Source: Coptis chinensis (taxonomy: Eukaryota; Streptophyta; Magnoliopsida; Ranunculales; Ranunculaceae). Taken from it: 64,000 nt of DNA. Positions within the stretch are counted from its first letter, which is position 1. Each line of letters opens with the position of its first letter. The stretch is from NCBI GenBank assembly GCA_015680905.1, contig CM027381.1, positions 63,601,501-63,665,500 on the forward strand, given 5' to 3'. A program made the position numbers and the translations under genes. The notes beneath the pieces were generated by a model. That model worked only from the letters and a program-made list of their open reading frames with translations. It made no database searches and was not told the origin of the DNA. This document shows positions 55,680-64,000 of the stretch, piece by piece.

Positions 55680-57187
55680 TGATAAGAGCCCAAAACTGTA
55701 GTTTTAACCCCCTAACAATAATACTTTTAGACCAATTATGCGAGTAATAAATAAGAGTTAATGTTGATTACTTTTTTTTACGTATTTCAGGCATTGGAGT
55801 CAATTATGTGCAGAAATGTGTCACTTTTGCGAGATAAAGGAGCAAGGGTTGGTTGCTAAGAAGTTCTGTGATTAAAGGCCAAGATTCAAGGAGAAAAAGC
55901 CTTTTTAAAGCCCGGTCAAACTAAAAAGTCAAAGTCAATGCGGGCAGAAACAGCGCACAAAAGTCAATAGAACTTTCAAAGACTGTATCTTTGGACTCAG
56001 ACCTCATAATTGAGCCTACCTTATGTCAAAACGACCAGCTCGGAAAGAGCTTTCCACTGTTCCAAACGTTGACTTAAAAGTGGACAAAAAGGTCTATTGG
56101 AGCAAAATCCAGCTGAAAAGGCCTCTATGGACTGAAGAAATTGGGTTTTGGGCTCGATTTTCTGGCCCAAAACATGGCTCCTCAGTCCATGCACGAATTT
56201 GTGGATCTGGTCTCCTCCATTTCAAGACACAAGACTTAACTCTTAAGCAAGTAGAAAATTAGGTAGCAATTAGCCAATAGTTTTAGATCTAGTTTTAGTC
56301 TCCATTAATTAGTTTTCAAATTTTGTTTTAGATCTAGTTTACCTTTCAATTAATTAGTGTTAGAACAAGTAGATTATTACTTTAGAATTCTATTTAGTTT
56401 TATAATAAAGTATTAGTTTTTAATTCCGATTTAGTTTATTGATTAAATTCTTATTTAGTTTTAGTATTGTTAAATTCATAAATTAGTTGTTAATAATTTC
56501 TTAGTGTTAATTTAGTTTTGAATTCTTGATTAGTTCAAATTAGTAAAGTTAGAATCTTTTTATGATGTCTTGTTTAAATTCAATTGGAAATGATAGTTTA
56601 ATGACTCTAGGCTAAACCTCAATTAGAGGGGTTTGAGGAAACCTTAATGAAAGCTTGATTGTTGTTAGTGTAGAATAGTCGTAATTTTCCATTCCAATCT
56701 AGAAAGTAATTAGTTCACCATGAGAATGGATTTGATTGCTTCACATGCTAGATGTTAGTTGGTAGAGATTGCCATGAACAACTAGGGATTAGGAAGAACC
56801 AATTACTATGCGTAAGCATTGCAATTCGGATTACGACAAATCTTCGCTAGTTAATTAAGTCTAGTTAAGGTGGAATCAAATCCCCCTAATTCTTTATCTA
56901 GTATCAAATTAGCATTTTGTAGTTGAGTTATTTGTATCTTGTTAGCATAATTCGCATTGTAGTATAAATTCCATCATACTCTCATTAACTTTGGATAGGA
57001 CCGATAATATTAGAAAACGCTAATACTAAAGAACTAGGAGTGGAACGAATCTTCTACTCTAACTCTATTGCGATAGCATTCGAGAGTAGAAATCTCTGAT
57101 AAAAAGCACACTCAAGTTTAGTTTTAGTTTTACTTGCGTTGAGTTTCGTACTTATTCGTAGGTCAAACTATCATTTTACGTTTATCA
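55680..57187 (+). repeat. 5' LTR of element 4
   Basis: TGATAAGAGCCC...GTTTATCA, 1508 bp. It is more diverged than the other copies. The TATAAAA found in the sisters is missing: GATCTGG is followed directly by TCTCCTCCATTTC. Confidence 0.9.
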
Positions 57188-57189
57188 AA

Positions 57190-57205
57190 TGGAGCCGCTA
57201 CCATC
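57190..57205 (+). other. Primer binding site of element 4
   Basis: TGGAGCCGCTACCATC, two bases after the LTR; two changes from element 1. Confidence 0.65.
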
Positions 57206-57329
57206 TTAGTTCCCGTTAGTATTGTTTTCTTTAGTATTGTTAGTCTTCCAAAGTCCCATAACCCACCCACCCTTGTTTGATTCTAACTGTGGTTGTTTGT
57301 TTCAAAACTCAATTTTTCCTCGTAGGAAT

Positions 57330-57640
57330 ACATGGAGCGCCCGCTGCGCCTAAGCGCCTGGAACTTGAGTTTTACCTGAGCACGACCTGCACTTTGCCAA
57401 GGCAAAACTCGTGTGCCCCCCCGCGCCTAAATGCCTGGAACTTGAGTTTTACCTGAGCGCGACCCGCGCTTTACCAAGGCAAAACTTGAGCGCCCCCCGC
57501 ACTGAAGCGCCTGAAACTTGAGTTTTACCCGAGCGTGACCCGCACCTTGCCAAGGCAAATTCGAGCGCCCCCCTGCGCTGAAGCGCTTGGAGCTCGAGTT
57601 GGACCTGAGCGCTACCTACGCCCTGCCCAAGGCTTAACCA
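57330..57640 (+). repeat. GC-rich tandem repeat in the element 4 leader
   Basis: About four units of some 75-80 bp, each with GAGCGCCCCC-like, GCGCCTGGAACTTGAGTTT and GAGCGCGACCCGC motifs and ending CCAAGGCAAAACT. The sequence is far more GC-rich than its surroundings. The downstream leader (57641-58024) has the conserved GAGATTAAGGTC block near 57901. Confidence 0.75.
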
Positions 57641-58024
57641 TAGTGCGACCCGTGCCCTATTCTGAACCGCCCGATTTTCACAGGTTAGTTCAAACTACCA
57701 TTTCTTCAAGTTATTCAGTGTTCTAACTTGTTACACACACTGAGCTCGCGTATACAAGACGCTATTCATAAGCGAAGCAAGGAGGCATTCAGGTATTTCT
57801 TTCTTCCACTCCTCGCATCTCCTGTTAGAGGTTTATACTAGCATATCAAGATTATTTTGAGTGTTGTCGTGTATAGTTAAGATTGGTCTTAGCCTTGCAC
57901 GAGATTAAGGTCAGGCCGAAGAAAAACGCCTAACGTAATCAACCGGCAACGTCAACAAACACGCCTTTCTAGTATACCACTCACTACACCTCTAGCTAGC
58001 ATACCACACACCACACCTGATATA

Positions 58025-58888
58025 ATGGCTGAAGAAAGAGAGTCTCCTCTCTCTGACTTTTACAAAGCCTTGAACGATAGCCCAAAATCTTGCATCGTTC
58101 TATCAGACCCAGTGGGGGATTTCCTAATGGCCCCAAATATATTTTATTTGTTACCCATTTTTCATGGGTTAGACCATGAAAAACCTTATCAGCACATGCG
58201 TAGGATTGACCAAGTCCTTACTACATTCCACCATCCTACGCTTGGTGTTGAACAAATTAAACTGAGGGTGTTTCCTTTCACCTTAGCCGATAAGGCAACA
58301 TCTTGGTTAACTGCCCAAGCGCCTAATTCTGTGGACTCGTGGGCCAAATTTGTTCAGCTATTTATGGAACATTTTTACCCACCATTGAAGACCGATGAAA
58401 TGCTTTCCAAGATTCATTTCTTTCGACATAATCCTCATGAATCATTTTACCGATCTTCTAATAGAGTGTCCACACCATAACCTCACGAAAGACACGTTAG
58501 TTCGTGCCTTTTTCAAGAGACTGTTACACCACCACAAAGAGGTGCTTGACATAATGAATGGGGGTAGTTTCCTCAGTAAGGGAGCCTCAGAGGCTTATAA
58601 ATTTCTAGAAGATCAAACAAAGCGTAATAATAACTGGGGGGTAGTGCCGATATTCTCCGTTCCGCTAGTTCTTCTTTAACAGTTAAGGTTACCAGTATGT
58701 TTAAGGTTAAATATGATCCTGAGCTTAAAACACTAATTGAATCCCTCACTAAAAAGGTAGAAGCTATTTTTGTTTATCAAAAGCCTACCCCTATCATGAA
58801 TGTCAACTATATTCCCTGTAATTTATGTTTAAGTCCTGGGCATCCTGACTCCTATTGTCCTCTAGTCTATGAACATCCATCCGCATAA
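58025..58888 (+). pseudogene. gag: gag of element 4
   Basis: The ATG at 58025 gives the cleanest Gag N-terminus in the window (MAEERESPLSDFYKALNDSP, then LPIFHGLDHEKPYQHMRR and FTLADKATSW). A short deletion near 58445 removes the EAWNRF segment and shifts frame. Later pieces hold the FLSKGASEAYKFLED helix and, at 58697-58888, the CNLC...H...C zinc knuckle (CX2CX4HX4C). A stop follows at 58886. The Asn-rich tail continues in broken frames to about 59240. Confidence 0.87.
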
Positions 58889-59245
58889 CCAGACAATGTT
58901 TATTCCATTAATAGCGAACCTAACGCACCTTGGAGACAAAACCCCAATTTCGGTTGACAAAATAATCAACAAGTTACACCTTTAGGGTATAATAATCAAA
59001 ATGTTAGGCCAGCACCCAATTACAACCAAGCTCCCCAGAGATAAGGACAAGGTAATTATAATAATTATAACAATAATAATTATAATGCTAATAGAGGTAA
59101 CGTTCCAGTTAATAATAACTATCACAACCCACCTGTTAATAATCAACGTGAGATAGTTCTAGTCACACCACCTATTACCACTACACCTACACAACTGGAT
59201 CGTCTTGACGCCTTCGTACAGGTTAGCCAACAACTTTTCCAATCC

Positions 59246-59749
59246 ATGGCTCAATCTAACCAACATTTTTTACAATCTATTAATTATTTAACCCAACAAT
59301 TAGCCCAAGAGAAAGCCCAACCAAAAGGCGTGTTTCTAGGTCAAGTGTTACCTAATCCTAAAACACCAAACACAGCCTTTGAGGTAATTGGTAATATTAG
59401 TAATGAAAATGGAAACGTAGGTGAGTTAAATGCTATCACCACTCTCCGTTCTGGTAGAGTGGTTAATAACGCCGTCAGTATGCCCGTGGTTACCCCACCA
59501 GTAGTCCCTACACCTGATATTTTACTAGATACCGAACTGGAAACTGAAGATCCTACCCCTGTAGAGGTACCAGTTAAACCACAACCTAGGAAACAAAAAG
59601 CCAAGGTTAAACATCCTGTTGATCCTTATGCTAAATATAGAGAGAAACCACCATTTCCCCAGAGATTAGCAATGGTAACTAAGGATACGAATTTCGATGA
59701 GATTAGAGAAGTTTTCAAAAATCTAACAATAAACCTTCCTTTTTCTTGA
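59246..59749 (+). pseudogene. gag-protease spacer of element 4
   Basis: An open 167-codon segment beginning with a Gln-rich helix (SINYLTQQLAQEKAQ) and containing the conserved ITTLRSGRVV and KPPFPQRLA segments found before protease in all elements here. A frameshift at 59745 ends it. Confidence 0.7.
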
Positions 59750-59921
59750 AACAATAAAAAAGTTACCTCACCATGCTAAGTTTCTTAAAGAGTTGTACAC
59801 TACTAGGCGTAAGACAAATATTCCTAAAGACGCCTTTTTAACTTAACAGTTCCCAACACTATCTGAAAATAAAGGAATCGTTAAGTACAAGAACCCTGGT
59901 CGTCCTACTGTACAATGCACA

Positions 59922-60380
59922 TTGGGGGATAATCACACGACAACTGCTCTATTAGACCTGGGGGCGAGTGTTAACTTACTCCCTTATTATTTATATAAAC
60001 AAATCGGTCTACAAGAGATGCAACCAACGAAAATGACGTTGCAATTAGCGGATCGTTCTATTAAGTATCCTAAGGGTGTGGTTGAAAACGTGCTAGTTAA
60101 AGTTCAAAATTTTTACTACCCAGCCGACTTCGTTATCCTCGACACAGAAGTCGCTAACGACTTTGTTCCTATCATTTTAGGGCGTCCCTTCTTGGCTATT
60201 GCCAACGCGCTCATAAACTGCTGCGATGGTTCGATGTCCTTATCCTTTGGCCATCTTTCTGTTGAGGTAAATATTTTTAAGATAATTCAACAGTACCCAG
60301 ATATGACTGTCGATGGAGAGGTTAGCATGATTGAGAGCTTCGCTCGAGATTATTTTGACAACACGTTTCCTGATAATTAG
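59922..60380 (+). pseudogene. Protease of element 4 (domain intact)
   Basis: The frame covers the whole protease: LLDLGASVNLLPYYLYKQIGL with catalytic Asp near 59955, KYPKGVVENVLVKVQ, PADFVILDTEVAND and IILGRPFLA. D-L-G replaces the usual D-T/S-G. It ends at a TAG (60378-60380) where elements 1 and 2 read on. Confidence 0.83.
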
Positions 60381-60566
60381 ATGCCCAAATTTCTTTCCTT
60401 TAGAAGTTCAGACTCCAACATTTTCGTCCCTACACTAGTCGATACCCATCTTATGGATGATGACGAGATTGATAACTTTCTCAAAGATAGAGATGAATAC
60501 CATAGTAATGTGGATGTGACCAAGCTTGATGAGGAATTTGACCAGTTTCTTAGAGCAGGTGATGAA
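60381..60566 (+). pseudogene. Acidic ORF segment of element 4
   Basis: MPKFLSFRSSDSNIFVPTLV and the following Asp/Glu-rich stretch match element 1 at 6232-6415 and not the RT connector of element 2. Cut by element 5 after GDE. Confidence 0.65.
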
Positions 60567-62050
60567 TGATAAAACATAAAATTGATATAGTTTACCTACG
60601 AAATGAACGATAAAACTCAAAATGTAAGTAAACTAAAACTAATCTATGTGCCTATATTTTATCAAAGATTCTACTCTCAATCCTATGAGATATAGTGGAG
60701 TAGGAAGTTCGTTCCACTCCTAGTCCTTACGCATGTTCATGTTCTCTACGTATAAGTACTCTTAACTCTAAAGTCTAATGAGAGATTTACGAAGTGGCAA
60801 CTAGACTACGATGCAACTACCCACAAGATGCAACTAGTAGATTATCAAAATAACTATGGGAATGCTACGTTGATTCTATGATAAGGAGTTAGAGGGGGAT
60901 TGATTCCACCTTAACTCGACTTAATCCTACTAACGACGAATCGTCGTAATCCGAATTGAACTGCTTCGCAGAATAATATAGTTACTCCTAATCCCTAATT
61001 ACACATGGCATTCCTACCAATTCATAATTAGCATGTGAACGATTAAACCCATTCTCATGGTGAACTAATCCCTTCTAGAGTGGAAAGGAAATTGCGACGA
61101 CTCTACGATAATTAGAATCAAGCTTTCATTAAGGCTTCTCAACCCCCTCTAATGGAGGTTTAGCCGAGAATCATTACGAAATCATTTCCGATTAAATTAA
61201 AACTAAACATAATATAAAGAATTGAAATTTACTAATCTAAATTAAACAATAATTAAAATCTAATTAATAACTAAGAATTGAATAACAAGTAATAAATAAA
61301 ATCAGATCTAACACAAATGTAAATGACAAGAATCGAAATTAACAAACTAGCTATTTTATTAATCAATCTAATTAAGAATAATGATTCTAGAGTTTAATCT
61401 AAAACAAGAATTAGATTGGAAACTAAACTTAACATAAATAATTAAATCTAGATCTAGAAGCTATTCTAATGGCTACTTTCTATTCTAAGCTACTTTTATT
61501 TTCTAACCTAATTCTCTATCCTTATCTACCATTAACAAAGAGTGAAGCTTTGGTTTTTATACATTCAAATCCAAAAATCGTGCGTGGGCTTGGAGCCATA
61601 TTTTGGGCCAGAGAATCAGGCCCAAAACCCAATTCTTTCATCCACTTTTGCTCCTCTGATTGGATCAAGGCTTGGACCATTGGAAAGATCTTTCCGAGTC
61701 GGTCGTTTTGACATAAGGTAGGCCCCATTCTGAGGTCTGAGTCCAAAGATACGGCCTTCGGAAGTTCTGCTGACTTGTGTGCTGTTTCTGCCAGCGTTGA
61801 CTTTTTAGCTTTTGACCGGGCTTTAGAAAGGCTTTATCTTCTTGAATCTTGGCCTCTAATCACAGAACTCCTTAGCAACTGACCTTTGCTTCTTTATCTC
61901 GCTAAAGTGGCACATATCTGCACATAATGGACTTTGAAGCCCGAAAATGCATAAAACACGAATCGATTGTTAACTCTTAATTATTACTCACATAATTGGT
62001 CTAAAAGTATGTCTTTACAGGGTTAAAACTACAGTTTTGGGCTCTTATCA
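60567..62050 (-). repeat. 3' LTR of element 5
   Basis: On the minus strand it reads TGATAAGAGCCC...TTTTATCA, 1484 bp. The TATA box is on the minus strand near 61554-61561. Confidence 0.92.
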
Positions 62051-62066
62051 AACCACCCCAAACAGC
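62051..62066 (-). other. Polypurine tract of element 5
   Basis: Plus strand AACCACCCCAAACAGC is the complement of GCTGTTTGGGGTGGTT, adjacent to the LTR. Confidence 0.75.
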
Positions 62067-63720
62067 ATTTTGCTTGTCCTCAAGCAAAGATGAGAAATTA
62101 GAATAAGTGACCAAAAATGGAGTTCTATCTACTCTCGTTTACACGAGTCGCGATTGCATTGACCATATGCAACAAGGCCTTAAACCACTAGGAATTCCCT
62201 AGTGGACGAAGTTATAGCCTCGTGAGAGTTTTCTAGTGAAGGTACTCACAAACTTCATCTATACTACAAATCGACTAAGAAATAAAGCTATTGTTTCCTT
62301 ATTCATGCTCTAAATTAACTATACCTCTCACTAGCAATACATATAGAGTAATCAAGTCTAAACCCTAAGCTAATATATGCATAATAATCAATCATCTATA
62401 ATAAACATATATACAATGAGTAATACTATGAAATGCCTAGCGTGTTAAGTTTCTGAAACTTCGAATAGCGCCCTTAAATAGGTTCTCACAATAATAGTCA
62501 AGATACAACACTCTGATTTTTCCACTCAAGTTCCGCTACTCTAGTGTGCAGTGGGCACACTTTACCTTACAATCTTAATGACAACAAGGAAGCCGGAGTC
62601 GATCAAATACATCTGCCATTTACTATCACACTAACCTATTCCTAATTGAGCTAGAGGTCTTTATTAGGTGTTGCGGGGATTAGGAGATGGTTTAAAAAGA
62701 AAAGAAATGGATATTCAAAAAGGACAAGTCTGAGATAATAGAGTTTTCATATTATGTAACTTAGAGAAAACCTTGTTATTTTCTTTTGCTTCTATACTTT
62801 GTTTCCATCCTTAGCCATATTTTTTTTTCTTTTTCTTTGGCTTTTGACTCCTTTTATTCTATTTTTTTTTTGGAGTTTTTATTTTATTTCTATTTTTATT
62901 TTTCTTTTCTTTGGATGGAAACTTCTTTTCTTTATTTTCTGAAGCAATTAACTAACTTTTGTTTACACAGGTTTTTCTCTTCTTCTTTCTTCCTCATTCT
63001 ATTCTCAGACTTATTCTAGATTGGGTAGGTTGATTTTTTTTTTTTTTTTTAACAGGTAAAGGATTTGTGGTTTATGAAAGGCTAAAGAAAGGCTCAGAGG
63101 GGCAACTAGCGGAAAATAATTCATAGGTTTGAATTTCTGGCTATATCGATCCAAAGAGGGCCTAAATTCTCGCTTAGGATATGGTTTAGTGATCAAGCAA
63201 GTGGACGCAGGATTTCTCTATCCGGATTTTACTTCTCCCTTGTGTCATTTCTCAAATGTTTCAGCTCATATAAGGCTTTAGGCTATATTCTCACAGGATT
63301 TGTAGAATAAGTACTCTAGCCTAGATCTCGAAAACTTACTCGCTAACAATCATAGATACTCATGTAATATATTTATAGATAGATACAAAGATTATTACGC
63401 ATATATTAACCTAAGTTTCTAACAATTATTCCGATGCAAAAGCTACGTGAGACTTCTAGATTGTTAAGAACATAGAGAAGGAAAACAATACCAATATTCC
63501 TAAGTGTATAGCATGAACTTATTTATTTATATTTTTGAATTTTTGAAATTTTAACTAGAAAATAAATGCATATTATACATATCTATATCCTAACAGATGC
63601 CTTAATTACACGTGTTTCTATGCCCCCCCCCCCCAAACAAGAAGCATGTTTTGTCCTCAAAGTATTGTAAATAAAGAGGGTAAGAAAAATACCATTGAAA
63701 CGTGTGAAATTCAGGAACAT
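62067..63720 (-). other. 3' untranslated region of element 5
   Basis: No gene is present. It contains the hairpin at 62185-62205, the complement of the CACCTAATAAAGACCTC block near 62655, pyrimidine-rich tracts, and a C run near 63622-63634 that is the complement of the G-rich PPT-like block after ORF-B. Confidence 0.6.
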
Positions 63721-63857
63721 CTGCAAAATAAAGTTAGAACGTACTAACATAGGAAATAAAAACTCACGCAACTCTATACGAGTTCTACCCATTATGGGGT
63801 TAACAAGAATGAAATTGCTTGGGACATAAGCAGACACTAACTAGAATGAAAACTTAC
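63721..63857 (-). other. Conserved intron-like segment after ORF-B, element 5
   Basis: On the minus strand: AAG|GTAAGTT ... TTTTGCAG|ATGTTCC, 137 bp, the same position as in elements 1 and 2. Confidence 0.55.
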
Positions 63858-63872
63858 CTTATCTCCCCGTGA

Positions 63873-64000
63873 TTACTCATCATCTTCCTCATCCTCTTCT
63901 TCTATAAAGAAGTTAGGTTCCTTTGCGTCCTGCCATGCCATGATAATTTGCCAGGCTTCCCGCCATTTATCATCTATTATTGCTAACCTATTAAGAGCCA
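63873..64000 (-). CDS. ORF-B of element 5, 3' end (partial)
   Basis: On the minus strand the frame is open from the window edge to TAA (63875-63873), with DDKWREAWQIIMAWQDAKEP and an acidic end (EEEDEEDDE). It is nearly the same as ORF-B of element 1. The rest lies beyond the window, so its integrity is unknown. Confidence 0.65.
   Translation of the reverse strand, partial: ALNRLAIIDDKWREAWQIIMAWQDAKEPNFFIEEEDEEDDE

Larger units (their letters stand above)
55680..60566 (+). mobile_element. Element 4: element 1-like retrotransposon (left part)
   Basis: LTR, PBS, leader, gag, protease and the start of the acidic ORF also found in element 1, interrupted by element 5 at 60566. The rest would lie right of the window. 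Gag and protease are related to element 1, and the region after protease diverges from the RT-bearing element 2 at the same place, so it is probably another non-autonomous copy. Confidence 0.85.
60567..64000 (-). mobile_element. Element 5: Athila-like retrotransposon, minus strand, right end outside the window
   Basis: A 3' LTR (60567-62050 in reverse), PPT, 3' untranslated region, intron-like segment and the 3' end of ORF-B are visible in that order when read on the minus strand. It is homologous to elements 1 and 2. ATGAA (60562-60566) is the expected TSD; its partner is outside. Whether this copy has RT cannot be seen. Confidence 0.87.

Overview
The window is repeat-dense plant nuclear DNA, most likely from a eudicot. 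It is AT-rich, has plant-type introns (GTAAGT donors, TTGCAG acceptors), carries Athila-type Ty3/gypsy retrotransposons, a plant L1-type LINE with an RNase H tail, and a Mutator-like (MULE) transposase gene. No bacterial-style operons, rRNA, tRNA or CRISPR were seen. Species cannot be fixed from sequence alone.

Layout. (1) 1-1700: the 3' end of an unrecognised host gene (+ strand, two exons). (2) 1701-45149: a three-level nest of Athila-like LTR retrotransposons, each bounded by TG...CA LTRs and a perfect 5-bp target duplication. Element 1 (1701-45149, TSD CTAAC) is split by element 2 (6670-37515, TSD GCTGT), which is split inside its gag by element 3 (9307-25235, TSD CTTGA). (3) 45187-45509: the terminal exon of a second unrecognised host gene on the minus strand. 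(4) About 45660-55270: a degenerate MULE with several introns and in-frame stops, a small companion gene with its own TATA box, and a LINE (46115-50329, 14-bp TSD) inserted upstream of the transposase exons. (5) 55278-55470: a reverse-strand LINE stub. (6) 55680-64000: element 4 (+), of the same type as element 1, interrupted at 60566 by element 5 (-), which runs off the right edge.

Element architecture. Elements 2 and 3 follow LTR, PBS, leader, gag, protease, RT, RNase H, integrase, extra ORFs, polypurine tract (PPT), LTR. All coding regions are decayed by frameshifts and stops. Elements 1 and 4 keep gag and protease, but their sequence departs from the pol-bearing relatives just after protease. 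In element 1 RT, RNase H and integrase are absent and an unrecognised ORF stands in their place. That ORF is continuous in frame across the element 2 insertion. Element 1 therefore looks like a non-autonomous gag-protease derivative, and element 4 matches it as far as it can be read.

The env position. Elements 1 and 2 carry two ORFs downstream of pol, called here ORF-A and ORF-B; element 5 shows the end of ORF-B. The two proteins share an ordered set of motifs and look like diverged duplicates. Each is followed by a copy of the G-rich PPT-like block that normally appears only before the 3' LTR. ORF-B also has a TATA-like box, a GC-rich leader resembling the gag leader, and a conserved intron of about 135 bp just after its stop codon. 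In element 3 the ORF-B slot instead holds a TATA box, an array of AACGG repeats and a 39-codon ORF for a probable single-pass membrane peptide. This modular tail is the most unusual feature of the window.
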